Shown here piece after piece: positions 15,873 through 23,837 of a DNA stretch of 38,247 nucleotides. The first letter of the stretch is position 1. Each line of letters opens with the position of its first letter. The notes beneath the pieces were generated by a model. The model had not been told where the DNA came from and ran no database searches. It saw only the letters and a program-made list of their open reading frames with translations. The position numbers and the translations under genes were made by a program. This DNA is from Acrocarpospora corrugata. Lineage in GTDB: Bacteria > Actinomycetota > Actinomycetes > Streptosporangiales > Streptosporangiaceae. The stretch spans positions 1 through 38,247 of the forward strand of contig NZ_BLAD01000102.1 in the NCBI RefSeq assembly GCF_009687845.1. Direction: 5' to 3'.

Positions 15873-17903
15873 ATGCCCGCCCACCAGCTGGCCCCCGACA
15901 TACTCGCGGCGGAACGGGAACATCTCGCCACCTCCCGCGCCGCCCTGACCGCCATGCGCGCGCACGCCCAGTCCCTCTCCGCCGACGCCGCCGGCGACTG
16001 GGTCTCCCAGCAGGTCCTGCAGGGCCTGCTCGACCAGCGCGTGGCCGCCCTCGCCGACCACCCCGACACCCCGCTCTTCTTCGGCCGCCTCGACCGGGGT
16101 ACGGCTCCCGCCGACGAACTCCCGGAAACCCTGCACGTCGGCCGCCGACACGTGCACGACGGCGCAGGCCAGGCCCTGGTAATCGACTGGCGCGCCCCCG
16201 TCTCCCGCGCCTTCTACCAGGCCAGCCCCACCGAGCCGATGGGCGTCACGCGCCGCCGCCGGTTCGGCTACCAGGCCGGCGACCTCACCGCCTTCGAGGA
16301 CGAGGACCTCGGCCACGGCGGCGAACTCGGCACCTCCAAGATCCTCACCGACGAGATCGAACGCCCCCGCACCGGCCCGATGCGCGACATCGTCGCCACC
16401 ATCCAGCCCGACCAGGACGAGATCGTCCGCGCCGACCTGGGGGTGACCGTCTGCGTCCAGGGCGCCCCCGGCACCGGCAAGACCGCCGTCGGCCTGCACC
16501 GCGCCGCCTACCTGCTGTTCACCCACCGGGAGAAGCTGGCCCGCTCCGGCGTCATGATCGTCGGCCCGAACCGCGCCTTCCTGTCGTACATCTCCTCGGT
16601 GCTGCCCGCCCTCGGCGAGGTCAAGGTCGACCAGACCACCGTGGCCGGCATCCTCGGCGACCACGCCCACCCCGAGGACCCCGCGGTCGCCACCGTCAAG
16701 GGCGACGCCCGGATGGCCCCCGTGCTCCGCCGCGCCCTCTGGCTGCACATCGCCAAGCCAGAAGAAGGCGTCCTGGTCACCCGTGGCGTCAACCGCTACC
16801 GCGTCGCCGACTACGAAGTCCGCGAGATCGTCGCCTCGCTCCGCGGCACCACCCGCTACAACCCCGGGCGGGCCGCCCTCGCCCAGCGCCTGTCCCACGC
16901 GATCCTGGTCCAGATGGAACGCCGCGGCGAGTCCCCCGACGACCGCGTCCAGGACGCCGTCGCCCGCTCCAAGCCGGTCAAACAGGTCATCGACCAGACC
17001 TGGCCCAAGCTCACGCCCCAGCAGGTCCTCTTCCGCCTGCTCAGCGACCCCGACTTCCTGGCCCTGGCCGCCAAGACCGACCTCACCCCCGCCGAGCAGC
17101 AGACCCTCCGCTGGGCCAAGCCCGCCAAATCCTTCCGTACGGCCAAATGGACCGCCGCCGACGCGGCTCTCCTCGACGAACTCGCCGACCTGATGGACCG
17201 GACCGCCTCCCACGGCCACCTCGTCGTCGACGAAGCCCAGGACCTCTCCGCCATGCAACTGCGCGCCCTCGGCCGCCGCTGCCGTACCGGCTCCGCCACC
17301 ATCCTCGGCGACCTGGCCCAGGGCACCACCCCCTGGTCGGCCCGCTCCTGGCGGACCGTCCTGCACCACCTCGGCTTCGAAAAAGGCTCAGAACGCTCCG
17401 GCGGCACCGAAACCGCCATCACCGAACTCACCCTCGGCTTCCGCGTCCCCCGCGAAGTCCTCGACTACGCCGCCCGCCTCCTCCCCAGCATCGCCCCCAC
17501 CCTGGCCCCACCCCGCTCCCTGCGCCCCGGCCCCGGCTCCCTCACCATCCACCAAACCGACGACCTTCCTGCCGCCCTCACGGCAGCCATCACCCAAGCC
17601 CTGACCCGCGAAGGCTCCATCGGCGTCATCGCCCCCGACGCCATCCTCCCCCACCTATCCGCCACCCTCCCCATCCCCCACACCGTCCTGACCTCCGACA
17701 CCGCCACCGCCCACCGCGTCCTCCTCATCCCCGCAACCCTCGCCAAAGGCCTCGAATACGACCACGTAATCCTCCTCGATCCCACCACCATCACCACCGC
17801 CGAACCCCAGGGCCTCTCCCGCCTCTACGTAGCCCTAACCCGCGCCGTAACAACCCTCACAATCCTCCACACCACCCCTCTCCCCCCCGAACTAACCAAC
17901 TGA
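15873..17903 (+). CDS. helD: HelD-type superfamily 1 helicase / RNA polymerase recycling factor
   Basis: A 676-residue UvrD-like ATPase of the HelD family, which binds RNA polymerase, clears stalled complexes and in some actinomycetes (HelR) protects against rifamycins. The N-terminal arm (residues 1-80, starting ILAAEREHLATSRAALTAM) is coiled-coil-like and would enter the secondary channel. Walker A is VQGAPGTGKTAVG near residue 196, Walker B/motif II VVDEAQDLSAMQ near 450, motif III-like ILGDLAQGTTPW near 477, and motif VI-like LSRLYVALTRAV near the C-terminus. AGGAG lies seven bases before the ATG. The ~30 C-terminal codons are rich in ACC/CTC/CCC repeats. No clear rifamycin-associated element is visible upstream. 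Its last codons and terminator recur degenerately at 19813-19865. Confidence 0.92.
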   Translation: MPAHQLAPDILAAEREHLATSRAALTAMRAHAQSLSADAAGDWVSQQVLQGLLDQRVAALADHPDTPLFFGRLDRGTAPADELPETLHVGRRHVHDGAGQALVIDWRAPVSRAFYQASPTEPMGVTRRRRFGYQAGDLTAFEDEDLGHGGELGTSKILTDEIERPRTGPMRDIVATIQPDQDEIVRADLGVTVCVQGAPGTGKTAVGLHRAAYLLFTHREKLARSGVMIVGPNRAFLSYISSVLPALGEVKVDQTTVAGILGDHAHPEDPAVATVKGDARMAPVLRRALWLHIAKPEEGVLVTRGVNRYRVADYEVREIVASLRGTTRYNPGRAALAQRLSHAILVQMERRGESPDDRVQDAVARSKPVKQVIDQTWPKLTPQQVLFRLLSDPDFLALAAKTDLTPAEQQTLRWAKPAKSFRTAKWTAADAALLDELADLMDRTASHGHLVVDEAQDLSAMQLRALGRRCRTGSATILGDLAQGTTPWSARSWRTVLHHLGFEKGSERSGGTETAITELTLGFRVPREVLDYAARLLPSIAPTLAPPRSLRPGPGSLTIHQTDDLPAALTAAITQALTREGSIGVIAPDAILPHLSATLPIPHTVLTSDTATAHRVLLIPATLAKGLEYDHVILLDPTTITTAEPQGLSRLYVALTRAVTTLTILHTTPLPPELTN

Positions 17904-17907
17904 CCCC
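17888..17907 (+). repeat. Direct repeat copy A: helD 3' end
   Basis: The 20 bases CGAACTAACCAACTGACCCC cover the last four sense codons (E-L-T-N) and stop of helD. The identical 20-mer is found at 19813-19832, and both copies are followed by an ACCACCA-like stretch and a CCGAAC-based hairpin. Confidence 0.85.
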
Positions 17908-17919
17908 CAACACCAGAAG

Positions 17920-17945
17920 GCCCTCCGAACGGGCGCTCGGAGGGC
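17920..17945 (+). terminator. Terminator of helD
   Basis: GCCCTCCGA (17920-17928) pairs with TCGGAGGGC (17937-17945) over 9 bp, 16 bases after the stop codon. A second stem CTCCCGC/GCGGGAG (17980-17986 with 18003-18009) follows, whose loop repeats GGGCGCTCG and CAGACC from the first hairpin region. Confidence 0.75.
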
Positions 17946-18009
17946 TCACAGACCACGGACGTCCCGGCCAAGGGCGGCCCTCCCGCTGGGCGCTCGCAGA
18001 CCGCGGGAG

Positions 18010-18046
18010 AGGTCCGGTCGCTCTACCGCGACCTAGTCTTGGACCT
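18010..18046 (-). terminator. Terminator of the XRE/PIN operon
   Basis: Nested stems, AGGTCC/GGACCT (18010-18015 with 18041-18046) around GGTCGC/GCGACC (18016-18021 with 18028-18033), lie 12 bases past the PIN-like stop codon on the minus strand. Confidence 0.65.
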
Positions 18047-18057
18047 TTAGGCCAGGC

Positions 18058-18591
18058 TCACAGGTCGGAAGGCTGCTGAGGCAATCGGAGCGACCGGCCC
18101 GCGGATTTCATCTTCTGCAGGAGTTCGAATCCCTCGTCCCGCGTGCAGCAGCCGTCCTGAACTCCCTCGGAGATCAGGTCCATCGTGTCGCGGGTGGTGA
18201 TTCCCTGACGTCTCGCGTATTCACCCGCATCACGGTCGTCAGTGATCCAGAAAGAGGCGGTGAACTCGGCCCGATTCAGAATCAGAAAGCACGTCTGGGC
18301 CTCGCCCAGATGCCTGAGCGGCTCCCGGGCGGATCCGCCGAACGCCGCCCGCCTGATCTGTTCGATGCGTTGGATCATCGCCGGGTCATCGATCTCGATC
18401 GGCTCACCGAGCCATCCGTCACGCGCGACGACGTGCAGGTCAGGATAGACCTGCGCCGAGCGGGTCGCCTCGAAGGCGATCGCCTCGGTCCAGCGCCCGC
18501 GACCGCGCAGGATCGCCTCCAGGAGATCCAGCCGGGAAACGCACGCGAAGTTGCAGAGGACGGTGTTGTCCGGAAACCAGTAGGGGGTCAT
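18058..18591 (-). CDS. PIN-like nuclease-fold protein, putative toxin
   Basis: A 177-residue protein that starts WFPDNTVLCNFACVSRLDLLE, matching the first strand and helix of PIN-like domains (D8 followed by N9). Other acidic positions expected of the PIN active site are E41, E97 in HLGEAQTCFLI, and the D118/D119/D121 cluster in WITDDRDAGEYARRQG. PIN proteins are typically Mg-dependent RNases and often act as toxins. Its ATG at 18591 overlaps the TGA of the upstream XRE-ImmA gene by 4 bases (ATGA), so translation is coupled. The partner encodes a DNA-binding metalloprotease-like protein, an arrangement that fits a toxin-antitoxin or phage-defence module. A PIN-like assignment is likely; toxicity is inference. 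The ordinary type II VapB antitoxin is absent. Confidence 0.75.
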   Translation of the reverse strand: MTPYWFPDNTVLCNFACVSRLDLLEAILRGRGRWTEAIAFEATRSAQVYPDLHVVARDGWLGEPIEIDDPAMIQRIEQIRRAAFGGSAREPLRHLGEAQTCFLILNRAEFTASFWITDDRDAGEYARRQGITTRDTMDLISEGVQDGCCTRDEGFELLQKMKSAGRSLRLPQQPSDL

Positions 18592-19703
18592 GGCGAGAGC
18601 GGAGATTCCTCTCTCGCCCCGTCAATGGCTTTTCGTATGGTCTCCGGGTCCAGACGCAGGAGGTTGGCCAGGGGGCGCAGTGTGCTCTTCCCGTCCTGGT
18701 ACGCCTGGAAGAGGGCTCGCACCAGGGGCCATGGCAGGCGGGGCTGGCCGGTCGCGGCCAGCCATTCCCAGTGGGAGTCCGTTCGATCGGCCAGCACCGC
18801 CGCGTCGAGCGCGCGCATGCGCAGGAATGCCGTGCACTGTGCGCGGTCGATCAGCTTGAGGTTGTACAGCCGCCAGGCGAGTGTGGCGGGAGAGACCCAC
18901 AGTTCGCAGGCGAGCGCGGCGAAGGAGCGATCCGACCAGCGGATCTGCTGCGCCTCCAGGACTTCCCGTGGGAGCAGGAACTGGGCGGCGAACGCGTTGG
19001 CTCGCTTCTCTGAGGGCTTCTTCTTGTGGGCGGCGTCGAGCAGGTCGAGATCCAGGTGCAAGCCCTGATCATCGCCCGCGAGGAGATGGCCGAGCTCGTG
19101 CGCGATCGTGAACCGCTGGCGGGCGGGGACCTCGGAGGTTCCCAGCACCATGAGCCGAGAGGTGTCATCGGCCCAGCTCAGCCCCTCGTACCCATGCCGG
19201 AAACGCATGATGCGCACGTCGATGCCGAAGACGCTTTCCACCAACCCCGCCAGGTCACGCACCCGCCAGGGTTCGACCCCGTGCTCCGCGGCCCGCCTGA
19301 GCGCCGATTCCGCCAGCCGCTGACCTTCATCCACACTGGCGCCCTGACCCGAAGCCGCGGGCACATCGACGCTCTCCTGCCGATACCCGAGATAGGCGAG
19401 ATCCAGCCAGTGCTGGGCAAGCCGCTCGGCTTCACCGATGGCTTCCGCCTCCGACGAGGGAGCCGAATCCCGCGTCCTGGCCGCCAGCGCCGACGCCGGC
19501 CGCTCGACACCCAGCAACCAGTCGACGGTCACCCCGCCGATGTCAGCGATCCGCGCCAGCTCCAGCGAAGTGAAACGCCTGACCCCCACCATCGATTTGG
19601 AGAACTTGGACGCGTCCAGCCCGGCCTTCGCGGCGAAGCCCGCCTGGTTGAGCCCACTCGCCTCCACCAGCCGCCTGACCCGTTCGGCAATGTCCCCAGC
19701 CAT
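18588..19703 (-). CDS. XRE helix-turn-helix fused to ImmA/IrrE-type metallopeptidase
   Basis: A 371-residue protein. Residues 5-65 are an XRE/HTH_3 DNA-binding domain (VRRLVEASGLNQAGFAAKAG through LARIADIGGVTVDWLLG). Residues ~145-290 are an ImmA/IrrE (COG2856) zinc peptidase domain with HELGH at 202-206 and the downstream SEKRANAFAAQFLLP helix supplying the third ligand (E232). The C-terminal ~80 residues are unassigned. ImmA proteins cleave phage- or element-type repressors, and XRE-COG2856 fusions are often predicted antitoxins or regulators beside toxins. Here the gene precedes, and overlaps, a PIN-like gene. A good promoter puts the transcription start at or next to its ATG, so the mRNA is probably leaderless. 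A linker region of low complexity spans residues 70-125. Confidence 0.9.
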   Translation of the reverse strand: MAGDIAERVRRLVEASGLNQAGFAAKAGLDASKFSKSMVGVRRFTSLELARIADIGGVTVDWLLGVERPASALAARTRDSAPSSEAEAIGEAERLAQHWLDLAYLGYRQESVDVPAASGQGASVDEGQRLAESALRRAAEHGVEPWRVRDLAGLVESVFGIDVRIMRFRHGYEGLSWADDTSRLMVLGTSEVPARQRFTIAHELGHLLAGDDQGLHLDLDLLDAAHKKKPSEKRANAFAAQFLLPREVLEAQQIRWSDRSFAALACELWVSPATLAWRLYNLKLIDRAQCTAFLRMRALDAAVLADRTDSHWEWLAATGQPRLPWPLVRALFQAYQDGKSTLRPLANLLRLDPETIRKAIDGAREESPLSP

Positions 19704-19709
19704 ACATCG

Positions 19710-19738
19710 ATCCTACGTTTGAATCGCGAAAATCGCAA
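19710..19738 (-). promoter_or_regulatory. Promoter and putative autorepressor site of the XRE-ImmA gene
   Basis: On the minus strand TTGCGA (19733-19738), 17 bases, TAGGAT (19710-19715). Six bases separate the -10 from the ATG at 19703, predicting a leaderless transcript. The spacer holds a repeated GCGATT (GCGATT-TTC-GCGATT) that overlaps the -35, a plausible binding site for the XRE domain. Confidence 0.7.
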
Positions 19739-19812
19739 CAAACAACGGATACCAAGACACAAACAGCCCATAAGCAGACTGATGCGAAACAATGCTCTTA
19801 CTGCCTCAGCCA

Positions 19813-19832
19813 CGAACTAACCAACTGACCCC
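19813..19832 (+). repeat. Direct repeat copy B: helD-like 3' end remnant
   Basis: An identical 20-mer to 17888-17907, 1925 bases away, on the other side of the XRE/PIN cassette. It reads as the same four codons and stop, with no helD sequence before it. The preceding bases CCTCAGCCACGAACTAACCA also resemble 15276-15295 (18 of 20 positions), so the history may be more complex than one duplication. Confidence 0.8.
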
Positions 19833-19843
19833 ACCACCAAATC

Positions 19844-19865
19844 CCCCCGAACTGGCGTTCGGGGG
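19844..19865 (+). terminator. Hairpin following repeat copy B
   Basis: CCCCCGAAC (19844-19852) pairs perfectly with GTTCGGGGG (19857-19865) around TGGC. It sits at the same offset after the 20-mer as the helD terminator and has a similar sequence (CCGAAC-GGGCG versus CCGAAC-TGGCG), but no gene feeds into it from the left. Confidence 0.6.
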
Positions 19866-19930
19866 TTAACGTTTAGCCATGAAAGGCGTACAGGGAGTCC
19901 GCGCCTCCCGAATCGCCCAGAAAGCAGTTA

Positions 19931-20033
19931 TCCCGGGGAGATTGCTAGTAGAGGCTCATCTCGGGGTGTCCCGTAAATGGCTTACCCCGGGGGGCTTGTA
20001 TCAGAGGCGTCCCCGGGGCACACGTTACTGATG
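19931..20033 (+). repeat. Two-unit imperfect tandem repeat upstream of the abi-like gene
   Basis: Two units of about 53 bases begin at 19931 and 19985. Both read CCCGGGG, then a G-rich spacer, AGAGGC, CGGGG, and end with ATGG. The repeat fills most of the 340-base gap between the XRE gene and the abi-like gene. A 50-codon frame starting at 19879 crosses it but has no ribosome-binding site or family signal. Role unknown; a regulator-binding array or structured leader are possible. Confidence 0.55.
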
Positions 20034-20043
20034 GTAGCGCACG

Positions 20044-20735
20044 ATGTGCGGTGCGGAAAAGGAGCGCATGACGGGCGCTGTCCATCAGCGGGTCGGTGAG
20101 GCCGTCTCGATGGAACGGCTTCGCCCCTTTCTCCGCGCTGCCAAGGGTGACCTCTCTGGGCGCTTCGTCTGTACGCCTGGAACATCGAAGTCTCCGGCGC
20201 ATTCCATGGTCCGCTGCACTGCCTGGAGGTCATCCTCCGAAACGCCTGGACCGCGAGCTCACGCGTCTGTTCTCGGGCCGATTGGTGGAACGCCCGCGGA
20301 CTCGACCTGGCGCCCTCCGGGCTTCAAGCCCTCAGGCAGGCTCGCACCACGGTCGCGCAGGACCAACCCAATCCAACGCTGGGTCATATGATCGCCGAAT
20401 TGCCGTTCGGGTTCTGGACGAGCCTTCTTGGCAGCGGCAACAGATACGACATGCGCCTCTGGCGCCCGGCCTTGCACCGTGCCTTCCCCGGTTACCGGGG
20501 ACCCAGGAGAGCGCTTCACCAGGATCTCTATCACCTTCGCAAGCTGCGGAATCGCATCGCCCACTACGAACCGATCCATCATCGTCACCTGATCGCGGAC
20601 CACGCCACGATCCTCACGGTGCTCGGCCACATTTCCCCGGAGGCCGCCAGTTGGGTGCGCGAGAACGACCGTGTGCCCGAGGCTCTCGTGCGTCGCACCG
20701 ACGTGTGTGCGGCGCTGCTGCCAACCCGGTTCTGA
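20044..20735 (+). pseudogene. Frameshifted Abi-family (HEPN-like) gene
   Basis: The segments of an actinobacterial Abi-like abortive-infection protein lie in order but in different frames. SMERLRPFLRAAKGDL is in the frame of 20044; ALRLYAWNIEVSGAFHGPLHCLEVILRNA is in the frame of 20160; DRELTRLF is in the third frame around 20249-20278. Finally DWWNARGLDLAPSGLQALRQ and everything to the stop at 20735 is in the frame of 20280. Each shift needs one or two bases, the first at a GGG run near 20158. The intact C-terminal 115 codons (ATG 20388) retain RNRIAHYEP, an R-x4-H motif like the HEPN RNase site. In intact relatives this would be a single ~230-residue protein. It looks decayed unless sequencing error explains the shifts. 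A CCGGG/CCCGG stem with GTTTT follows at 20747-20768. Confidence 0.7.
20388..20735 (+). CDS. Abi C-terminal fragment, possibly still translated
   Basis: This is the uninterrupted 3' part of the degraded Abi-like gene, 115 codons, beginning MIAELPFGFWTSLLGSGN. It holds the R-x4-H (RNRIAH) motif and the conserved end GHISPEAASWVRENDRVPE. No ribosome-binding site precedes the ATG, so independent translation is doubtful. Confidence 0.4.
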   Translation: MIAELPFGFWTSLLGSGNRYDMRLWRPALHRAFPGYRGPRRALHQDLYHLRKLRNRIAHYEPIHHRHLIADHATILTVLGHISPEAASWVRENDRVPEALVRRTDVCAALLPTRF

Positions 20736-20791
20736 GGTAGGGGGAACCGGGAGCTCCGACCCGGGTTTTGAGGGCGTGCGAACCGGGAGCT

Positions 20792-21232
20792 ATGGTCCCG
20801 GCTGTGGAGGATTCTGAGTTGGTCATTCGGTCGGGTGCTGTGGCTGATTTGCCCGCGATCCTGGAGTTCTGGGTGGAGGCGGCGGAGGGGACCGATCGGC
20901 GGGACGACCCGAACAAAGTGGTTGCCCTGATTGAGCGTGATCCCGAGGCGCTTCTGATCGCTGAGATCGGTGGGCGGATGGTTGGGACGTTGATCGCCGG
21001 GTGGGATGGGTGGCGGGCGCATCTGTATCGGCTCGCGGTGGCGGTGGAGTTCCGGCGGCGGGGGATCGGGGGCGCGTTGATCGAGGCGGCGGAAGAGCGG
21101 TTCTCTGGGTTTGCCGCGTTCCGGGTGGACGCCATGGTTCTGCATGACAATGAGCTCGCGCATCATGCCTGGCAGGCGGCGGGTTATCGGCGGCAGGCCC
21201 AGTGGGGGCGGTGGGTCAAACCGCTCGTGTGA
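20792..21232 (+). CDS. GNAT family N-acetyltransferase
   Basis: A ~146-residue acetyl-CoA-dependent acetyltransferase. The family start motif VIRSGAVADLPAILEFW is followed by GRMVGTLIAGWDGWRAHLYRLAV and the acetyl-CoA pyrophosphate-binding loop EFRRRGIGGALIEAAEE (R-R-x-G-I-G-x-A pattern), then the HDNELAHHAWQAAGYRR motif. The substrate is unknown. Start is ambiguous: the ATG at 20792 has GGGAG only two bases away; the TTG at 20819 has GGAGG eight bases upstream and gives the usual GNAT N-terminus, 137 residues. GAACCGGGAGCT occurs twice just upstream (20744-20755 and 20780-20791). Confidence 0.88.
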   Translation: MVPAVEDSELVIRSGAVADLPAILEFWVEAAEGTDRRDDPNKVVALIERDPEALLIAEIGGRMVGTLIAGWDGWRAHLYRLAVAVEFRRRGIGGALIEAAEERFSGFAAFRVDAMVLHDNELAHHAWQAAGYRRQAQWGRWVKPLV

Positions 21233-21367
21233 ACACGATGCGTGGGCCGCTTGTGTGAACCAAAGCGGTGAACGAGCCGAGTGAAACAAGCCGTTGGGTC
21301 AGACCGAGTGGCACAAGCGTGGGTCGTCAGAGCGCTGGGGTAACACAAACGCTGGGGGACACAAAAA
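21221..21367 (+). repeat. Degenerate short tandem repeat array between GNAT gene and groEL
   Basis: Successive diverged units of about 17-27 bases: CCGCTCGTGTGAAC (21221) and CCGCTTGTGTGAAC (21247); CCGAGTG..ACAAGC..GGGTC at 21277 and again at 21304; GCTGGGG..ACACAAA at 21334 and 21351. The first unit includes the GNAT stop codon. Function unknown; it may be decayed duplicated intergenic sequence. Confidence 0.5.
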
Positions 21368-21389
21368 GGCGGTCCCGGTGGGGACCGCC
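21368..21389 (-). terminator. Intrinsic terminator of groEL
   Basis: GGCGGTCCC/GGGACCGCC, 9 perfect base pairs around a 4-base loop, followed on the minus strand by TTTTT. It lies 20 bases after the groEL stop codon. A canonical Rho-independent terminator. Confidence 0.93.
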
Positions 21390-21409
21390 TGATCGTGGGA
21401 GGGGTGGAC

Positions 21410-23146
<1,737 letters not shown>

Positions 23147-23149
23147 TTA

Positions 23150-23176
23150 TTGGCACTCCCAGCATGCGAGTGCCAA
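23150..23176 (-). promoter_or_regulatory. CIRCE operator 1 (HrcA site)
   Basis: TTGGCACTC-N9-GAGTGCCAA, a perfect inverted repeat. It differs from the consensus TTAGCACTC-N9-GAGTGCTAA by one symmetric base pair. It lies just downstream of the predicted groEL promoter. Confidence 0.95.
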
Positions 23177-23181
23177 CCAAC

Positions 23182-23210
23182 TGTTTAGCACTCTCCCCGT
23201 GCGAGTGCAA
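23182..23210 (-). promoter_or_regulatory. groEL promoter overlapping CIRCE 2
   Basis: On the minus strand TTGCAC (23205-23210), 17 bases, TAAACA (23182-23187). The spacer lies almost wholly inside the second CIRCE element, so HrcA bound there would exclude RNA polymerase. Confidence 0.65.
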
Positions 23211-23211
23211 C
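23185..23211 (-). promoter_or_regulatory. CIRCE operator 2 (HrcA site)
   Basis: TTAGCACTC-N9-GAGTGCAAC. The left half is the exact consensus and the right half has two changes. Together with site 1 (8 bases apart) it forms a tandem operator. Confidence 0.88.
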
Positions 23212-23350
23212 CGGAAGCCATCCTGACCTGTACCGATATATCCCCACCAGCGCAAATCTACCCCCACCCCTCTCCCCCCTACTTCCCCCCGACTCTCCCT
23301 CGCCTTCACCGCGCCCGCTCCGACCTCTCAGGCCCCCAACCCCCACCGAA

Positions 23351-23438
23351 GGCCACCAAAGGCAATCTCCGCAGCAACATGCCCTCACAGTCGACAGTGG
23401 TCAGCGACTTCCCCCAAAGCCACAAGGGCAATCTCCGC
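23351..23438 (+). repeat. Direct repeat around GGCAATCTCCGC
   Basis: GGCCACCAAAGGCAATCTCC (23351 on) and AGCCACAAGGGCAATCTCC (23418 on) share an identical core GGCAATCTCCGC at 23361-23372 and 23427-23438, a period of 66 bases. Role unknown. Confidence 0.5.
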
Positions 23439-23456
23439 CCCATAAGTCGTACCCCG

Positions 23457-23546
23457 GCTTGGCCGCGCCTGTGTCTGGACTGACGAACGCAGGGAGCGCA
23501 GCGACCGGAGAGAGGAGGGAAGACACAGGCTCCCCAGCGGCCAAGC
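23457..23546 (+). repeat. Structured dispersed repeat, copy 1
   Basis: A ~72-base core (23461-23532) is about 90% identical to the minus strand of 25979-26052. It is bounded by GCTTGGCCGC (23457-23466) and GCGGCCAAGC (23537-23546), a perfect 10-bp inverted repeat. Inside is a second perfect stem, CCTGTGTCT (23468-23476) with AGACACAGG (23521-23529), and a purine-rich apical segment (ACGAACGCAGGGAGCGCAGC). Noncoding. A mobile, REP/MITE-like element or a structured RNA domain are the alternatives. Confidence 0.8.
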
Positions 23547-23581
23547 CCGCCGCGCGGGAGGCGCGGCCAGTAGACACGACT

Positions 23582-23619
23582 GAGCCCGGGGGCCGCCCCA
23601 CGCGGCTTTTCCCGGGCTC
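23582..23619 (-). terminator. Terminator of cspA
   Basis: A 9-bp stem GAGCCCGGG/CCCGGGCTC (23582-23590 with 23611-23619) encloses a second stem GCCGC/GCGGC, ending 17 bases from the cspA stop codon. Confidence 0.75.
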
Positions 23620-23636
23620 TCTCGTCGTTGCCTGGA

Positions 23637-23837
23637 TCAGACGGTCCGGACAGCCTCCGCCTGCGGGCCCTTCTGACCCTGGGTGATGTCGAACTCCACT
23701 CGCTGGCCCTGCTCAAGGGCCTTGTAGCCGTCCATCATGATTGCCGAGTAATGGACGAAAACGTCCTTACCACCGTCTACCGCGATGAAGCCGTAGCCCT
23801 TGTCCGCGTTAAACCATTTGACGGTGCCCTGCGCCAC
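23637..23837 (-). CDS. cspA: Cold-shock protein CspA type
   Basis: A 66-residue single OB-fold nucleic-acid chaperone. RNP1 KGYGFI lies at 13-18 and RNP2 VFVHYS at 26-31; the protein begins [14 protein letters not shown] and ends [10 protein letters not shown]. The GTG at 23837 follows GAGGAG by eight bases. The frame is open upstream to 24020 but that part has no family similarity. It is monocistronic, with its own terminator and a long upstream region of ~280 bases. Long leaders are common for cold-shock genes and may regulate mRNA stability. It is the short paralogue of the 132-residue protein at 8621-9019. Confidence 0.96.
   Translation of the reverse strand: MAQGTVKWFNADKGYGFIAVDGGKDVFVHYSAIMMDGYKALEQGQRVEFDITQGQKGPQAEAVRTV

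Noticed and set aside
15839..18079. 746-codon plus-strand frame overlapping helD
   Set aside because: Arg/Pro-rich translation in a shifted frame; HelD motifs lie in the frame starting at 15873.
19879..20031. 50-codon frame before the abi-like gene
   Set aside because: Crosses the tandem G-rich repeat and has no ribosome-binding site; coding is unlikely.
23459..23686. 75-codon frame across dispersed repeat copy 1
   Set aside because: The repeat has two one-base indels between copies that break any shared frame, and the conserved feature is base pairing, so it is noncoding.
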